Shown in pieces: positions 44,360-53,538 of a DNA stretch of 64,000 bases. A program made the translations under genes and the position numbers. The DNA comes from Herbihabitans rhizosphaerae. GTDB taxonomy: Bacteria; Actinomycetota; Actinomycetes; Mycobacteriales; Pseudonocardiaceae. Under the pieces are notes generated by a model. The model was not told the origin of the DNA. It worked only from the letters and a program-made list of their open reading frames with translations, and searched no databases. Each line of letters opens with the position of its first letter. Positions within the stretch are counted from its first letter, which is position 1. The stretch covers positions 62,001 to 126,000 of the forward strand of contig NZ_SGWQ01000004.1 of the NCBI RefSeq assembly GCF_004216555.1, written 5' to 3'.

Positions 44360-45721
44360 GTGCGCGGTTCGACCCGGCTGCGGGTGACGCTGGCCGCGGT
44401 GATCGTCGCGATGATCGCCGGCGGCTTGGTCCTGCTGTCCAGGCCACCCGCCCCCGGCCCGCCGCCCGTGGCCGAGGCACCTCCGGTCGTCGCCGGCCGC
44501 CCGCCCCCGGTCTCCGGTCCGGTGGACGCGCGCGACTCCGGCCGGGCGGCGGCGGTCACCGAGCTGTTGGCCAAGCGCGCCGACGCGATTCTGCGCCGCG
44601 ACGAGGCCCTGTTCATGTCCACGGTGGACCCGAACGCCGAGCCGACTTTCCTTGCCACGCAACGAAAGCTGTTCGCCAACCTGGACGGCGTGCCGCTGTC
44701 GGACTGGTCGTACCAGATCCAGCCGAACGACGCGGCGAACCTGGCCGGCCTGCCGTCGCGCGTGGTGTCCTCGGCCATGGCCGAGGAGCTGTGGGCGCCC
44801 GGCGTGCGGCTGCGCTACGGCCTGCGCGAGGTGGACGAGACGCCGACCGCCCGAGGCATGGCGTACCTGTTCGTGCGCCGCGGCCCGTCCTGGTACCTGC
44901 GTTCGGACACCGCGCTGGAGAGCGTGGGCCGGCGAAGCTGGCGCGGGCCGTGGGACTACGCGCCGTGCAAGGTGCGGCGCGCCAAGCAGGGTCTGGTGAT
45001 CTTCCACCCGGGCAGCGAGCCGATCGCCGAGCGGCTGTCCGGCGAGCTGGACGAGTCCGTGCGCGCGGTGACCGCGCTGTGGGGCACCGGTTGGCCCGGC
45101 CGGGTGGCGTTGATCGTGCCCGACTCGGTCGGCGAGATGCGCGCGCTGGTCGGGCCCGGTTTCCCGAGCGACTCGGTCGTCGCGGTGGCTATCGCGGACC
45201 GGATCGACCCGGTCACCCGCCGGGTGGAGGGCCAGCGGGTGGTGACCAACCCGTCGGGTGTGCGCGGGCTGTCGCTCGCCGCGTTGCGCATCACGCTGCG
45301 GCACGAGATCACCCACATCGCCGCCCGGGGGGTGACCGTGGACGGCGCGCCGATGTGGCTGCAGGAGGGCTTCGCCGACTACGCCGGCCACCGGGAGAGC
45401 GGGCTGTCGCTGACCGTCGCCGCGCCCGATCTGGCCCAGCAGGTGCGCACCGGCGGCCCGCCGAAGCGGCTGCCGTCCGACGAGGACTTCCGCGGCCGGG
45501 GCCGTGAACTGGACCTCGCCTACCAGCAGGCGTGGTCGGTCACCCGGTTCGTGGCCAGTCGCTACGGCGAACCGGCACTGGTGGAGATGTACCGGTCGAT
45601 CGCCGGCGCCGGCTCGATCTCCCCGAAGGCCGCCGACGACCTGCTGCGCCGGCACATCGGGCTGGACGCGGCCGGCCTGCTCACCGCCTGGCAGGACTAC
45701 CTCCGCACCGAGCTGCGCTGA
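44360..45721 (+). CDS. membrane-anchored gluzincin peptidase (peptidase MA-like)
   Basis: The 453-residue protein has an N-terminal anchor (RVTLAAVIVAMIAGGLVLL), a Pro-rich linker and an extracytoplasmic body. The zinc motif is HEITH (around residue 315), with the third ligand in WLQEGFADYAG about 20 residues later, the gluzincin arrangement. LAYQQAWSVTRFVASRYG is also typical. Substrate unknown. The gene ends 3 bases before a palindromic repeat. By position it may correspond to Rv2189c, but I cannot confirm similarity. Confidence 0.82.
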   Translation: MRGSTRLRVTLAAVIVAMIAGGLVLLSRPPAPGPPPVAEAPPVVAGRPPPVSGPVDARDSGRAAAVTELLAKRADAILRRDEALFMSTVDPNAEPTFLATQRKLFANLDGVPLSDWSYQIQPNDAANLAGLPSRVVSSAMAEELWAPGVRLRYGLREVDETPTARGMAYLFVRRGPSWYLRSDTALESVGRRSWRGPWDYAPCKVRRAKQGLVIFHPGSEPIAERLSGELDESVRAVTALWGTGWPGRVALIVPDSVGEMRALVGPGFPSDSVVAVAIADRIDPVTRRVEGQRVVTNPSGVRGLSLAALRITLRHEITHIAARGVTVDGAPMWLQEGFADYAGHRESGLSLTVAAPDLAQQVRTGGPPKRLPSDEDFRGRGRELDLAYQQAWSVTRFVASRYGEPALVEMYRSIAGAGSISPKAADDLLRRHIGLDAAGLLTAWQDYLRTELR

Positions 45722-45724
45722 CTT

Positions 45725-45811
45725 CGCGAGTCCCGCGCTGTGCACCGGCGAGTCCCGCGCCCTGCACCGTGCAGAGCGCGGGACTCACCGTGTCTGGGCG
45801 CGGGACTCGCG
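45725..45811. repeat. nested palindromic intergenic repeat, copy C
   Basis: Outer arms CGCGAGTCCCGCGC (45725-45738) and GCGCGGGACTCGCG (45798-45811), inner arms CGAGTCCCGCGC and GCGCGGGACTCAC. Near-identical to copy D at 52726. It starts three bases after a stop codon and ends 38 bases before pimB. Confidence 0.9.
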
Positions 45812-45849
45812 CGTTCGCACCCCGCAGAAGGGCGACTAGGCTCACCCGC

Positions 45850-47016
45850 GTGCGCCGGACCCTGTTGGTGACCAACGACTTCCCGCCCCGGCCCGGCGGC
45901 ATCCAGTCGTACCTGCACGCGCTGGCCACCCGGCTGCCGGCCGACGAACTCGTGGTCTACGCGCCGTCGTGGCAGGGCAAGACCGGCTCGCATCCGGAGT
46001 TCGACGCGCGGCAGCCGTTCGGCGTGGTGCGCCATCCCACCTCGCTGATGCTGCCGACCGCCGACGTGGCACGCCGCGCCGCGGAGATCGTCAAGGCCGA
46101 GGCGTGCGACACCGTGTGGTTCGGCGCGGCCGCCCCGCTGGCGTTGCTCGCGCCGAGAATGCGGGCCGCCGGTGCCTCCCGAGTTCTCGCCAGCACGCAC
46201 GGCCACGAGGTCGGCTGGTCGATGCTTCCCGTGTCGCGCAACGCTTTGCGGCGCATCGGGTCCACTGTGGACGTGGTGACGTTCGTGAGCAGGTACACCC
46301 GCTCGCGGTTCGCCGCCGCGTTCGGCGCGCTGGCCGCGCTGGAGCACCTTCCGTCCGGAGTGGACACCTCCGTGTACCGGCCGGACCCGGTCGCACGCGA
46401 GACGATCCGGGCGCGGCACGGGCTCGGCGGCCGGCCGACCGTGGTGTGCGTGTCCCGGCTGGTTCCGCGCAAGGGCCAGGACACGCTGATCCGCGCGCTG
46501 CCGGCGATCCGCCGCACGGTGCCGGACGCGGTGCTGCTGCTGGTCGGCGGCGGCCCGTACGAGGGGCGGCTGCGCGCGCTGGCCGAGCAGCACGGCGTCG
46601 CCGAGCACGTGGTGCTGACCGGGTCGGTGCCGTGGGAGGAACTGCCGGCGCACTACGTGGCCGGCGACGTGTTCGCCATGCCGTGCCGCACCCGCGGCGG
46701 CGGGCTGGACGTGGAGGGCCTCGGCATCGTCTACCTGGAGGCGTCGGCGTCCGGGTTGCCGGTGGTGGCCGGACGGTCCGGCGGCGCACCGGAGACCGTG
46801 GTGGACGAGGTCACCGGGCACGTGGCGGACGGCCGCGACCTGGCCGGCGTGGTGGACGCGGTGTCCACGCTGCTCGCCGATCCCACCAGGGCGGCGACCA
46901 TGGGCGCGGCCGGCCGGCGCTGGGTGTCGGAGCAGTGGCGGTGGCAGGACCTGGCGCACCGGCTGGCCGGACTGCTGGACGGGAACGCGCCGCACCGGAT
47001 CATCGGCGCACAGTGA
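45850..47016 (+). CDS. pimB: GT4 mannosyltransferase PimB'-like
   Basis: The 388-residue GT-B enzyme has the N-terminal GGIQSYLHALATRLP, a middle VSRLVPRKGQDTLIRALPAI (around 203) and the C-terminal donor-binding motif EGLGIVYLEASASGLPVVAG (around 295). It closely follows PimB' (Rv2188c), which adds the second mannose to phosphatidylinositol monomannoside on the cytosolic face of the membrane. The GTG at 45850 gives the family length. An exact GTCCACTGTGGAC lies within it at 46260. Confidence 0.9.
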   Translation: MRRTLLVTNDFPPRPGGIQSYLHALATRLPADELVVYAPSWQGKTGSHPEFDARQPFGVVRHPTSLMLPTADVARRAAEIVKAEACDTVWFGAAAPLALLAPRMRAAGASRVLASTHGHEVGWSMLPVSRNALRRIGSTVDVVTFVSRYTRSRFAAAFGALAALEHLPSGVDTSVYRPDPVARETIRARHGLGGRPTVVCVSRLVPRKGQDTLIRALPAIRRTVPDAVLLLVGGGPYEGRLRALAEQHGVAEHVVLTGSVPWEELPAHYVAGDVFAMPCRTRGGGLDVEGLGIVYLEASASGLPVVAGRSGGAPETVVDEVTGHVADGRDLAGVVDAVSTLLADPTRAATMGAAGRRWVSEQWRWQDLAHRLAGLLDGNAPHRIIGAQ

Positions 47017-47044
47017 CTCGGCAGGATTCGCTACTGTCGCGCGC

Positions 47045-47482
47045 ATGACGATTCAGCGCCTGGAGAACGTGGGCATCGTGGTCGAGGATCTCGAGGCCGT
47101 GAAGGCGTTCTTCGTCGACCTCGGGCTCACGGTGATGGGTGAGGGGCCGGCCGAGGGCGAATGGGTGGATCGTGTCGGTGGGCTCGAGGGCGTTCGCCTG
47201 GACGTCGTGATGTTGCGGACTCCGGACGGCAACGGACGGCTGGAGCTGATGAGGTACCGCGCCCCGGCGGCCCTGGATGGCTTCGGGCACGCGCCGCCGA
47301 ACACCCTGGGCCTGCACCGCGTCGGCTTCGCGGTCGACGACATCGATGCCGCCGTCGCCGGGTTGCGGGCCCGTGGCGTGCGGCTCGTCGGCGAGCTGGT
47401 GCGCTACGAGGACGCCTACAAACTCTGCTACGTCCGCGGCCCGGAGGGGATCATCGTCATGCTCGCGGAGCAGCTCGGCTGA
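47045..47482 (+). CDS. VOC-family protein (glyoxalase-like)
   Basis: The 145-residue protein starts MTIQRLENVGIVVEDLEAVK, has RLDVVMLRTPDGNGRLELMRY in the middle and LHRVGFAVDDIDAAVAGLRARG and YVRGPEGIIVMLAEQLG at the end. The terminal Glu lies where these enzymes coordinate metal is not fully clear, but ELMRY and the final Glu fit a metal site. It stands alone between pimB and the peptide synthetase. Substrate unknown. Confidence 0.87.
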   Translation: MTIQRLENVGIVVEDLEAVKAFFVDLGLTVMGEGPAEGEWVDRVGGLEGVRLDVVMLRTPDGNGRLELMRYRAPAALDGFGHAPPNTLGLHRVGFAVDDIDAAVAGLRARGVRLVGELVRYEDAYKLCYVRGPEGIIVMLAEQLG

Positions 47483-47629
47483 CCGATCCGGGGCCGACAC
47501 GGTCGTGTGAAGCCAGCCACGAAGTCCGGGAATCACATGAACTCCGAGTAAACTCGCTGCTCGGCGGCGTCCCGAGCTGTCCGATTCCCTCTCGAAAGGC
47601 GTTGGTGTGGCTTCATACGTGGCCATGAA

Positions 47630-50600
47630 GTGACCGCCGTTGTCGAGCCTGATGTCCTGACCGGACCACCCGACGCACCCGCGCTGTTCTTCGCGGGTGC
47701 CGCCGCGTCCGAGCGCACGCTGCTGGGCATCCTGACCGAGACCGCGCGCACGTATCCACAGGCACCGGCGGTGGACGACGGCACGACCGCCCTCACCTAC
47801 ACCGCGCTGCTGTCCGAGGTGGACGGCCTGCGGCAGAAGCTGGCCGCCGAGGGAGTCGGCGTCGGCGACCGGGTCGGCGTGCGGGTGCCCTCCGGTTCGG
47901 TCGACCTGTACGTGTCGATCCTCGCCGTGCTCGCCGCCGGTGCGGCCTACGTCCCGGTGGACGCCGAGGACCCGGACGAGCGCGCCGAGCTGGTGTTCTC
48001 CGAGGCCGCCGTGTGCGCGACCCTCACCGCCGGCCGCCAGCTCGTCATGCGCGAGACGCCGTCCGGACGCGCCGGCGAGCCCGGCCCCGGCGACGACGCG
48101 TGGATCATCTTCACCTCCGGGTCGACCGGCAAGCCCAAGGGCGTGGCCGTGACACATCGCAGCGCCGCCGCGTTCGTGGACGCCGAGGCGCGCCTGTTCC
48201 TGGTCGACGAGCCGATCGGGCCGGACGACCGGGTGCTCGCCGGCCTGTCGGTGGCGTTCGACGCGTCCTGCGAGGAGATGTGGCTGGCCTGGCGGCACGG
48301 CGCGTGCCTGGTGCCGGCGCCTCGCTCGCTGGTGCGCACCGGAATGGATCTCGGGCCGTGGCTGGTCGAGCAGGAGATCACCGTGGTGTCCACGGTGCCC
48401 ACGCTCGCCGCGCTGTGGCCGACCGACGCGCTGGACGACGTGCGGCTGCTGATCTTCGGTGGCGAGGCGTGCCCGCCCGAACTGGCCGCGCGGCTGGCCG
48501 TGGACGGCCGCGAGGTGTGGAACACCTACGGCCCGACCGAGGCGACCGTGGTGGCCTGTGCCGCGCGGCTGACCGGCGAGGGCCCGGTGCGCATCGGGCT
48601 GCCGCTGGACGGCTGGGAGCTGGCCGTGGTGGACCCGGCCGGCGAGGTCGTCGAGGCGGGGGAGACCGGCGAGCTGGTGATCGGCGGCGTCGGGCTCGCG
48701 CGCTACCTGGACCCGGTCAAGGACGCGGAGAAGTTCGCGCCGCTGCCGTCCACCGGATGGGCGCGCGCCTACCGCAGCGGTGACCTGGTCCGCGCCGACG
48801 CCGAGGGCCTGGTGTTCCTCGGACGGCTGGACGAGCAGGTCAAGCTGGGCGGGCGGCGCATCGAGCTGGGCGAGGTGGACGCCGCGCTGCAGGCGTTGCC
48901 GCACGTCACGGGTGCCGCCGCCGCGGTGCGCAGCACTGCCGGCGGCCACCAGATCCTGGTTGGCTACGTCGTGCCGGAGGAGGGCTTCGAGTCCGCCGGG
49001 GCGGTGGACCGGCTGCGGTCCGCACTGCCCGCCGCACTCGTCCCGCTGATCGCGACCGTGGACACGCTGCCCACCCGCACGTCCGGCAAGGTGGACCGTG
49101 CCGCGCTGCCGTGGCCGCTGTCCACTGTGGACACGTCGACGGAAACCGTTGAGCTGCACGGGGTCGCGGCGTGGCTGGCCGAGCAGTGGGGCGCGGTGCT
49201 GGGCGCGCCGGCGACCACTCCGGACGCCGACTTCTTCGCCAGCGGCGGCGGCAGCCTCGCGGCCGCGCAGCTCGTCTCGCTGGTGCGCGAGCAGTACCCG
49301 ACCGTCTCGGTCGGCGACGTCTACGAGTACCCGACGCTGGGCGAGCAGGCGGCCCGGCTGGAGGCGCTGGACGCGGCCACCCGCCCGTCCCGCACCGTCG
49401 TGCCGACGCCGCGCGCCGCCGGCGTGATCCAGACGCTGGCCATGATTCCGCTGTTCACGCTGATCGGGCTGCGCTGGACGGTGCTGCTCGGCGCGGCGGG
49501 CAACGTGCTCGCGGCGACCGCTCTGCCCTGGGCGCCAACGGTTTCCTGGTGGCTCGTGGCCGTCGGGTGGGTACTGCTGATGAGCCCGCCCGGCCGGCTG
49601 GCGATCGCTGCCGGGGGAGCGCGACTGTTGCTGCGCGGGGTCAAGCCCGGCAGCTACCCGCGCGGCGGGAGTGTCCACTTGCGACTGTGGGCGGCCGAGC
49701 GGCTGGCCGAGGTGTCCGGTGCGACCAACCTGTCCGGCTCCTGGATCACGCACTACGCGCGGGCGCTCGGCGCGAAGGTCGGGCCGGGCGTCGACCTGCA
49801 CTCGCTGCCGCCGGTGACCGGAATGCTTCGGCTGGGCCGCAACTGCGCGGTGGAGCCGGAGGTGGACCTGTCCGGCAACTGGGTGGACGGCGACACTGTC
49901 CACATCGGACGGATCAGGATCGGATCCGGCGCGACCGTGGGGGCGCGCAGCACGCTGTTCCCCGGCGCCAGGATCGGCAAGCGGGCCGAGATCGCGCCCG
50001 GGTCCGGCGTGGTCGGCTCGGTGCCGACCGGTCAGCGCTGGGCCGGCGTGCCCGCGGCGAAGACCGGCAAGGCGGCGCACCGCTGGCCGGGCAAGCGCCC
50101 GGCACGCAGCCGCCGGTGGTCGTTCGCCTACGGCGCCAGCTCGTTCATCCTCGGCCTGCTGCCGCTGATGGCCGCGGTACCGGCGCTGCTGATCATGGCC
50201 GCGTTCCTGGACGGCGCGCCCACACTCGGCGCCGCGACCGGCCGTGCGCTGCTCGCCGTGCCGGCCGCGACACTGGCCTGGTTCGCCGGCTACGCGCTGC
50301 TGATCCTGGTGGCCGTGCGCGCGATGTCCATCGGCCTGCGCGAGGGCCACCACGCCGTGCACAGCCGCGTCGCCTGGCAGGCGTGGACCGTCGAACGGCT
50401 GATGAACATCGCCCGGCAGGCACTGTTTCCCTTGTACGCCAGCCTGTTCACCCCGGTCTGGCTGCGCGCGCTGGGCATGAAGGTGGGCCGGCGCGTGGAG
50501 GCGTCGACCGTGCTCGCGCTGCCGTCGCTGACCAAGGTGGGCGACGGCGCGTTCCTGGCCGACGACACCATGGTCGGCTCCTACGAGTTGGGCGGCGGCT

Positions 50601-51478
50601 GGATGCGCATCGCCGCCGCGCGGGTCGGCAAGCGGGCGTTCCTCGGCAACTCCGGCATGACCGCGCCGGGACGGTCGGTACCGAAGCGCGGCCTGGTCGG
50701 CGTGCTGTCCTCCGCCCCGAAGGGGGCCAAGGCGGGCAGCTCGTATCTGGGCATGCCGCCGATGAAGCTGCCGCGCGCCGCCGAGGAATCCGACACCAGT
50801 CGCACGTTCGACCCGCCGCGCCGGCTGATGATCGCGCGCGGGCTCGTCGAGATGCTGCGGATCGTGCCGGTGATGGCCTCGGCCGCGCTCGCCGTGCTGA
50901 CCCTGGCCACCCTCTGGTGGATCGGTTTCCCCGCCGCGGCCGCACTCGGTGGGCTGGTGCTGCTGGCCGCCGGTGGGGTCGCGTGCGCGGTGGCGATCGC
51001 CGCGAAGTGGTTGCTGGTCGGGCGTTTCCGCACGATCGAGCGTCCACTGTGGAGCGCGTTCGTGTGGCGCACGGAGCTGGCCGACACGTTCGTGGAGATG
51101 CTCGCCGTGCCGTGGTTGGTCGGCTCGGTGGACGGCACCCCGATCATGAACGCGTGGCTGCGCGGGCAGGGCGCGTCGATCGGGCGGGGCGTGTGGTGCG
51201 AGTCGTACTGGTTGCCCGAGGCCGATCTGGTGCGCCTGGGCGACGGCGCCACGGTGAACCGGGGCTGCGTTGTACAGACCCACCTGTTCCATGATCGGAT
51301 CATGCGCATGGACCAGGTGACGATCGATGAGGGTGCCACGCTCGGGCCGCACGGGATCGTGCTGCCGGCCGCGAAGGTCGGCGCGCACGCCACTGTCGGA
51401 CCGGCCTCGCTGGTGATGCGGGGTGAAGACGTCCCGGCGGGCACTCGCTGGCTGGGCAACCCGATCACGGCGTGGTAA
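47630..51478 (+). CDS. Pls/PosA-type single-module nonribosomal peptide synthetase
   Basis: The 1282-residue protein has an adenylation domain (around 30-490; IIFTSGSTGKPKGVAVTH, NTYGPTEATVV, YRSGDLVR, TSGKVDR), a carrier domain with the phosphopantetheine Ser in FFASGGGSLAAAQ (around 540), and then about six membrane helices in three groups (around 600-670, 835-905, 1075-1125). These separate three left-handed beta-helix acyltransferase-like segments (around 700-800, 940-1050, 1165-1280). This is the architecture of epsilon-poly-L-lysine synthetase. The hand-read 10-residue specificity code is DAESIGTVVK, lysine-like. There is no thioesterase. The gene overlaps an M1 peptidase gene by 7 bases. 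Confidence 0.92.
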   Translation: MTAVVEPDVLTGPPDAPALFFAGAAASERTLLGILTETARTYPQAPAVDDGTTALTYTALLSEVDGLRQKLAAEGVGVGDRVGVRVPSGSVDLYVSILAVLAAGAAYVPVDAEDPDERAELVFSEAAVCATLTAGRQLVMRETPSGRAGEPGPGDDAWIIFTSGSTGKPKGVAVTHRSAAAFVDAEARLFLVDEPIGPDDRVLAGLSVAFDASCEEMWLAWRHGACLVPAPRSLVRTGMDLGPWLVEQEITVVSTVPTLAALWPTDALDDVRLLIFGGEACPPELAARLAVDGREVWNTYGPTEATVVACAARLTGEGPVRIGLPLDGWELAVVDPAGEVVEAGETGELVIGGVGLARYLDPVKDAEKFAPLPSTGWARAYRSGDLVRADAEGLVFLGRLDEQVKLGGRRIELGEVDAALQALPHVTGAAAAVRSTAGGHQILVGYVVPEEGFESAGAVDRLRSALPAALVPLIATVDTLPTRTSGKVDRAALPWPLSTVDTSTETVELHGVAAWLAEQWGAVLGAPATTPDADFFASGGGSLAAAQLVSLVREQYPTVSVGDVYEYPTLGEQAARLEALDAATRPSRTVVPTPRAAGVIQTLAMIPLFTLIGLRWTVLLGAAGNVLAATALPWAPTVSWWLVAVGWVLLMSPPGRLAIAAGGARLLLRGVKPGSYPRGGSVHLRLWAAERLAEVSGATNLSGSWITHYARALGAKVGPGVDLHSLPPVTGMLRLGRNCAVEPEVDLSGNWVDGDTVHIGRIRIGSGATVGARSTLFPGARIGKRAEIAPGSGVVGSVPTGQRWAGVPAAKTGKAAHRWPGKRPARSRRWSFAYGASSFILGLLPLMAAVPALLIMAAFLDGAPTLGAATGRALLAVPAATLAWFAGYALLILVAVRAMSIGLREGHHAVHSRVAWQAWTVERLMNIARQALFPLYASLFTPVWLRALGMKVGRRVEASTVLALPSLTKVGDGAFLADDTMVGSYELGGGWMRIAAARVGKRAFLGNSGMTAPGRSVPKRGLVGVLSSAPKGAKAGSSYLGMPPMKLPRAAEESDTSRTFDPPRRLMIARGLVEMLRIVPVMASAALAVLTLATLWWIGFPAAAALGGLVLLAAGGVACAVAIAAKWLLVGRFRTIERPLWSAFVWRTELADTFVEMLAVPWLVGSVDGTPIMNAWLRGQGASIGRGVWCESYWLPEADLVRLGDGATVNRGCVVQTHLFHDRIMRMDQVTIDEGATLGPHGIVLPAAKVGAHATVGPASLVMRGEDVPAGTRWLGNPITAW

Positions 51479-52722
51479 CCGACTCCTACCTGCCCGGGCA
51501 CGGCAATGCCGGCTACCGGGTGCGGCACTACGACCTGGAGTTGGACTACAAGCCGGGGCCGGCGCGGCTGTCCGGGCGCGCGCTGATCACCGCGGAAGCG
51601 GATGGCACGCTGCCGCGCTTCGAGTTGGACTTCGGCGCGTTCCGGATCAACCGCGTGCTGGTGGACGGGAAGCCGGCGCGCTACACGCACGGCGGCGGCA
51701 AGCTGCGCGTGCGGCCGGCGAAGGCGGTGCGCGGCGCGTTCACCGTCGAGGTGCGCTACGTCGGTACGCCGCGACCGGTGCGCACCCGGCACTGGGGTGA
51801 CCTCGGCTGGGATCAGCTCACCGACGGATCGCTGGTGGCCAGCCAGCCGGTCGGCGCGCCGTCCTGGTTTCCTTGCGACGACAGGGTTTCCGCGAAGGCG
51901 CCGTTCCGGATCGCGGTCACCGCGCCGTCGCCGTACACGGTTGTCGCGAACGGTGTCCTGGTGGACGGGAAGGTCGGCGGCAGCACGACGAGCTGGGTCT
52001 ACGCGTCCGACGCGCCGATGGCCCCGTACCTGGCGACCGTGCAAATCGGACAGTACGAGCGGGTCGAGCTGGGTGGCGATCAGGTGGCCGCCGTGCCGGC
52101 TCGGCTGCTGCCCGCGTTCCGGCACGACTTCGCCCGCCAGCCGACCATGATGGCGCTGTTCTGCGATCTGTTCGGCGACTACCCGTTCGACTCCTACGCC
52201 GTGGTGGTGACCGACGATCCGCTCGAGGTGCCGGTGGAGGCGCAGAGCCTGTCGATCTTCGGGGCGAACCACGTCGACGGGCGGCGCGGGTTCGAGCGGC
52301 TGGTCGCGCACGAGCTGGCGCACCAGTGGTTCGGCAACAGCGTCGGGCTGGCCGACTGGCGGCACATCTGGCTGAACGAGGGGTTCGCGACCTACGCGGA
52401 GTGGTTGTGGTCCGAGTCGTCCGGCGGGCCGTCGGCGGCGACGCTGGCCGAGCACTCGCGGGCGGTGATCGCCGCGCTGCCGCAGGACATCCGGCTGTCC
52501 GACCCCGGTGTGGCCCGGATGTTCGACGATCGCGTGTACCAGCGTGGGGCGCTCACCCTGCACGCGCTGCGCGAGCGGCTCGGCGACGCGGCGTTCTTCG
52601 AGCTGCTGCGCGAGTGGACCAGCCGCCACCGGCACGGCACCGCCACCACCGAGGACTTCCTCGCCCTGGCCGGCCACCGCGATCTCCTCACCCCCTGGCT
52701 CGAGTCGCCCCGCCTGCCCTGA
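51472..52722 (+). CDS. M1-family metallopeptidase
   Basis: The 416-residue aminopeptidase-like protein has an N-terminal beta domain (YRVRHYDLELDYKPGPARLSG read in part) and a catalytic domain with HELAHQWFG (around residue 280) and the third zinc ligand in WLNEGFATYAEWL. The exopeptidase GxMEN loop reads VPVEAQSLSIFG. It lacks the large C-terminal domains of 850-residue members, as usual for actinobacterial short forms. Its GTG start lies within the last codons of the synthetase gene, so both are translated together; it could trim or detoxify the synthetase's peptide, as M1-type enzymes are reported to do for poly-lysine. Confidence 0.9.
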   Translation: MVTDSYLPGHGNAGYRVRHYDLELDYKPGPARLSGRALITAEADGTLPRFELDFGAFRINRVLVDGKPARYTHGGGKLRVRPAKAVRGAFTVEVRYVGTPRPVRTRHWGDLGWDQLTDGSLVASQPVGAPSWFPCDDRVSAKAPFRIAVTAPSPYTVVANGVLVDGKVGGSTTSWVYASDAPMAPYLATVQIGQYERVELGGDQVAAVPARLLPAFRHDFARQPTMMALFCDLFGDYPFDSYAVVVTDDPLEVPVEAQSLSIFGANHVDGRRGFERLVAHELAHQWFGNSVGLADWRHIWLNEGFATYAEWLWSESSGGPSAATLAEHSRAVIAALPQDIRLSDPGVARMFDDRVYQRGALTLHALRERLGDAAFFELLREWTSRHRHGTATTEDFLALAGHRDLLTPWLESPRLP

Positions 52723-52725
52723 TTT

Positions 52726-52812
52726 CGCGAGTCCCGCGCTGTGCACCGGCGAGTCCCGCGCCCTGCACCGTGCAGAGCGCGGGACTCACCGTGTCTGAGC
52801 GCGGGACTCGCG
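52726..52812. repeat. nested palindromic intergenic repeat, copy D
   Basis: Outer arms CGCGAGTCCCGCGC (52726-52739) and GCGCGGGACTCGCG (52799-52812), with the inner pair CGAGTCCCGCGC / GCGCGGGACTCAC. It fills the gap between the M1 peptidase and a convergent gene and differs from copy C at only one or two positions. Confidence 0.9.
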
Positions 52813-52815
52813 GGT

Positions 52816-53232
52816 TTACACGGCCCAGGTTTCGACGGTGGAGAAGTCGTCGCGATCGTCCAGTGGTGACACTCGTGGTCGGGGCGCGGCGGGCTCGTCC
52901 GGCAGCACGATCGCGCGCAGCTCGGTGGTGAGCTGGTCGCCGAGAACCGGTGCCAGTAGGGCGATGCCGGCTTCCAGGGCCGCCTCGGTCGCGCGCCCGG
53001 CCAGTCGGGCGATCTCGGCCGCCAGCGCCGCCATATCGGTCAGCGCCGAGTCGGCCAGCTCGAGGCCGACGATCCGCCCGTCCAGGTTCACCGTCACCTC
53101 GACGCCCCCGCCGACGCGGCTGCCGCTCGCGCTGCCGGTGACCGCCCGCAGCGCTGCGGGCAGTGCACCCCGATCGGGCTGGTCGGCGATCTCGATCAGC
53201 TCGTCCACGCTGTAGCTGGAGAAGTCCCTCAT
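52816..53232 (-). CDS. YbaB-like protein of a WXG/ESX-type locus
   Basis: The 138-residue protein has GGGVEVTVNLDGRIVGLELADSAL in its middle, the strand-turn pattern of YbaB/EbfC-like proteins, followed by an Ala-rich helix (MAALAAEIARLAGRATEAAL). The Pro/Asp-rich tail (PAAPRPRVSPLDDRDD) is disordered. In actinobacteria such proteins accompany WXG100-related genes. The start overlaps the next upstream gene by 4 bases. Confidence 0.65.
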   Translation of the reverse strand: MRDFSSYSVDELIEIADQPDRGALPAALRAVTGSASGSRVGGGVEVTVNLDGRIVGLELADSALTDMAALAAEIARLAGRATEAALEAGIALLAPVLGDQLTTELRAIVLPDEPAAPRPRVSPLDDRDDFSTVETWAV

Positions 53233-53534
53233 CGCGCCCTCCAGGTGTCCGGCGTGGTCGACTCGACCCGCTCGACGAGCACCAGGTCGCCGCCGAGGCC
53301 GAGCGCGTCGAACTGCGCGTCGCCCACCCCGACGGACGGGTCGCGCAGCGCGTTGCGCGCCCGCTGGTCCGCCTCCGCGGTGGCCATCCTGATCGTCTCC
53401 AGGATGGTGTCGGCCAGCAGCCGGGCGCCGAGTGTGCGGGCCTGCCTGGTGAGGGTGAGCGAGGACAGCGCCCCGCCGGGGTGCGCCTCGACGGTGACCG
53501 TGCCCGAGGCGTCGCGTGCGGATCCGGTGATCAT
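53229..53534 (-). CDS. YbaB/EbfC-family protein
   Basis: The 101-residue protein reads SARDASGTVTVEAHPGGALSSLTLT, then ARTLGARLLADTILETIRMATAEAD, the two-part YbaB fold (strands plus helix). Classical YbaB proteins bind DNA; members in WXG-type clusters have no defined role. It lies between the other YbaB-like gene and the VanY-type hydrolase, 4 bases from that gene's stop. Confidence 0.72.
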   Translation of the reverse strand: MITGSARDASGTVTVEAHPGGALSSLTLTRQARTLGARLLADTILETIRMATAEADQRARNALRDPSVGVGDAQFDALGLGGDLVLVERVESTTPDTWRAR

Positions 53535-53538
53535 CGGT

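Noticed and set aside
47000-51388. A 1462-codon open frame on the strand opposite the peptide synthetase
   Set aside because: It is the high-GC antisense shadow of the synthetase: His/Arg/Gly-rich, no domain, and it spans several genes.
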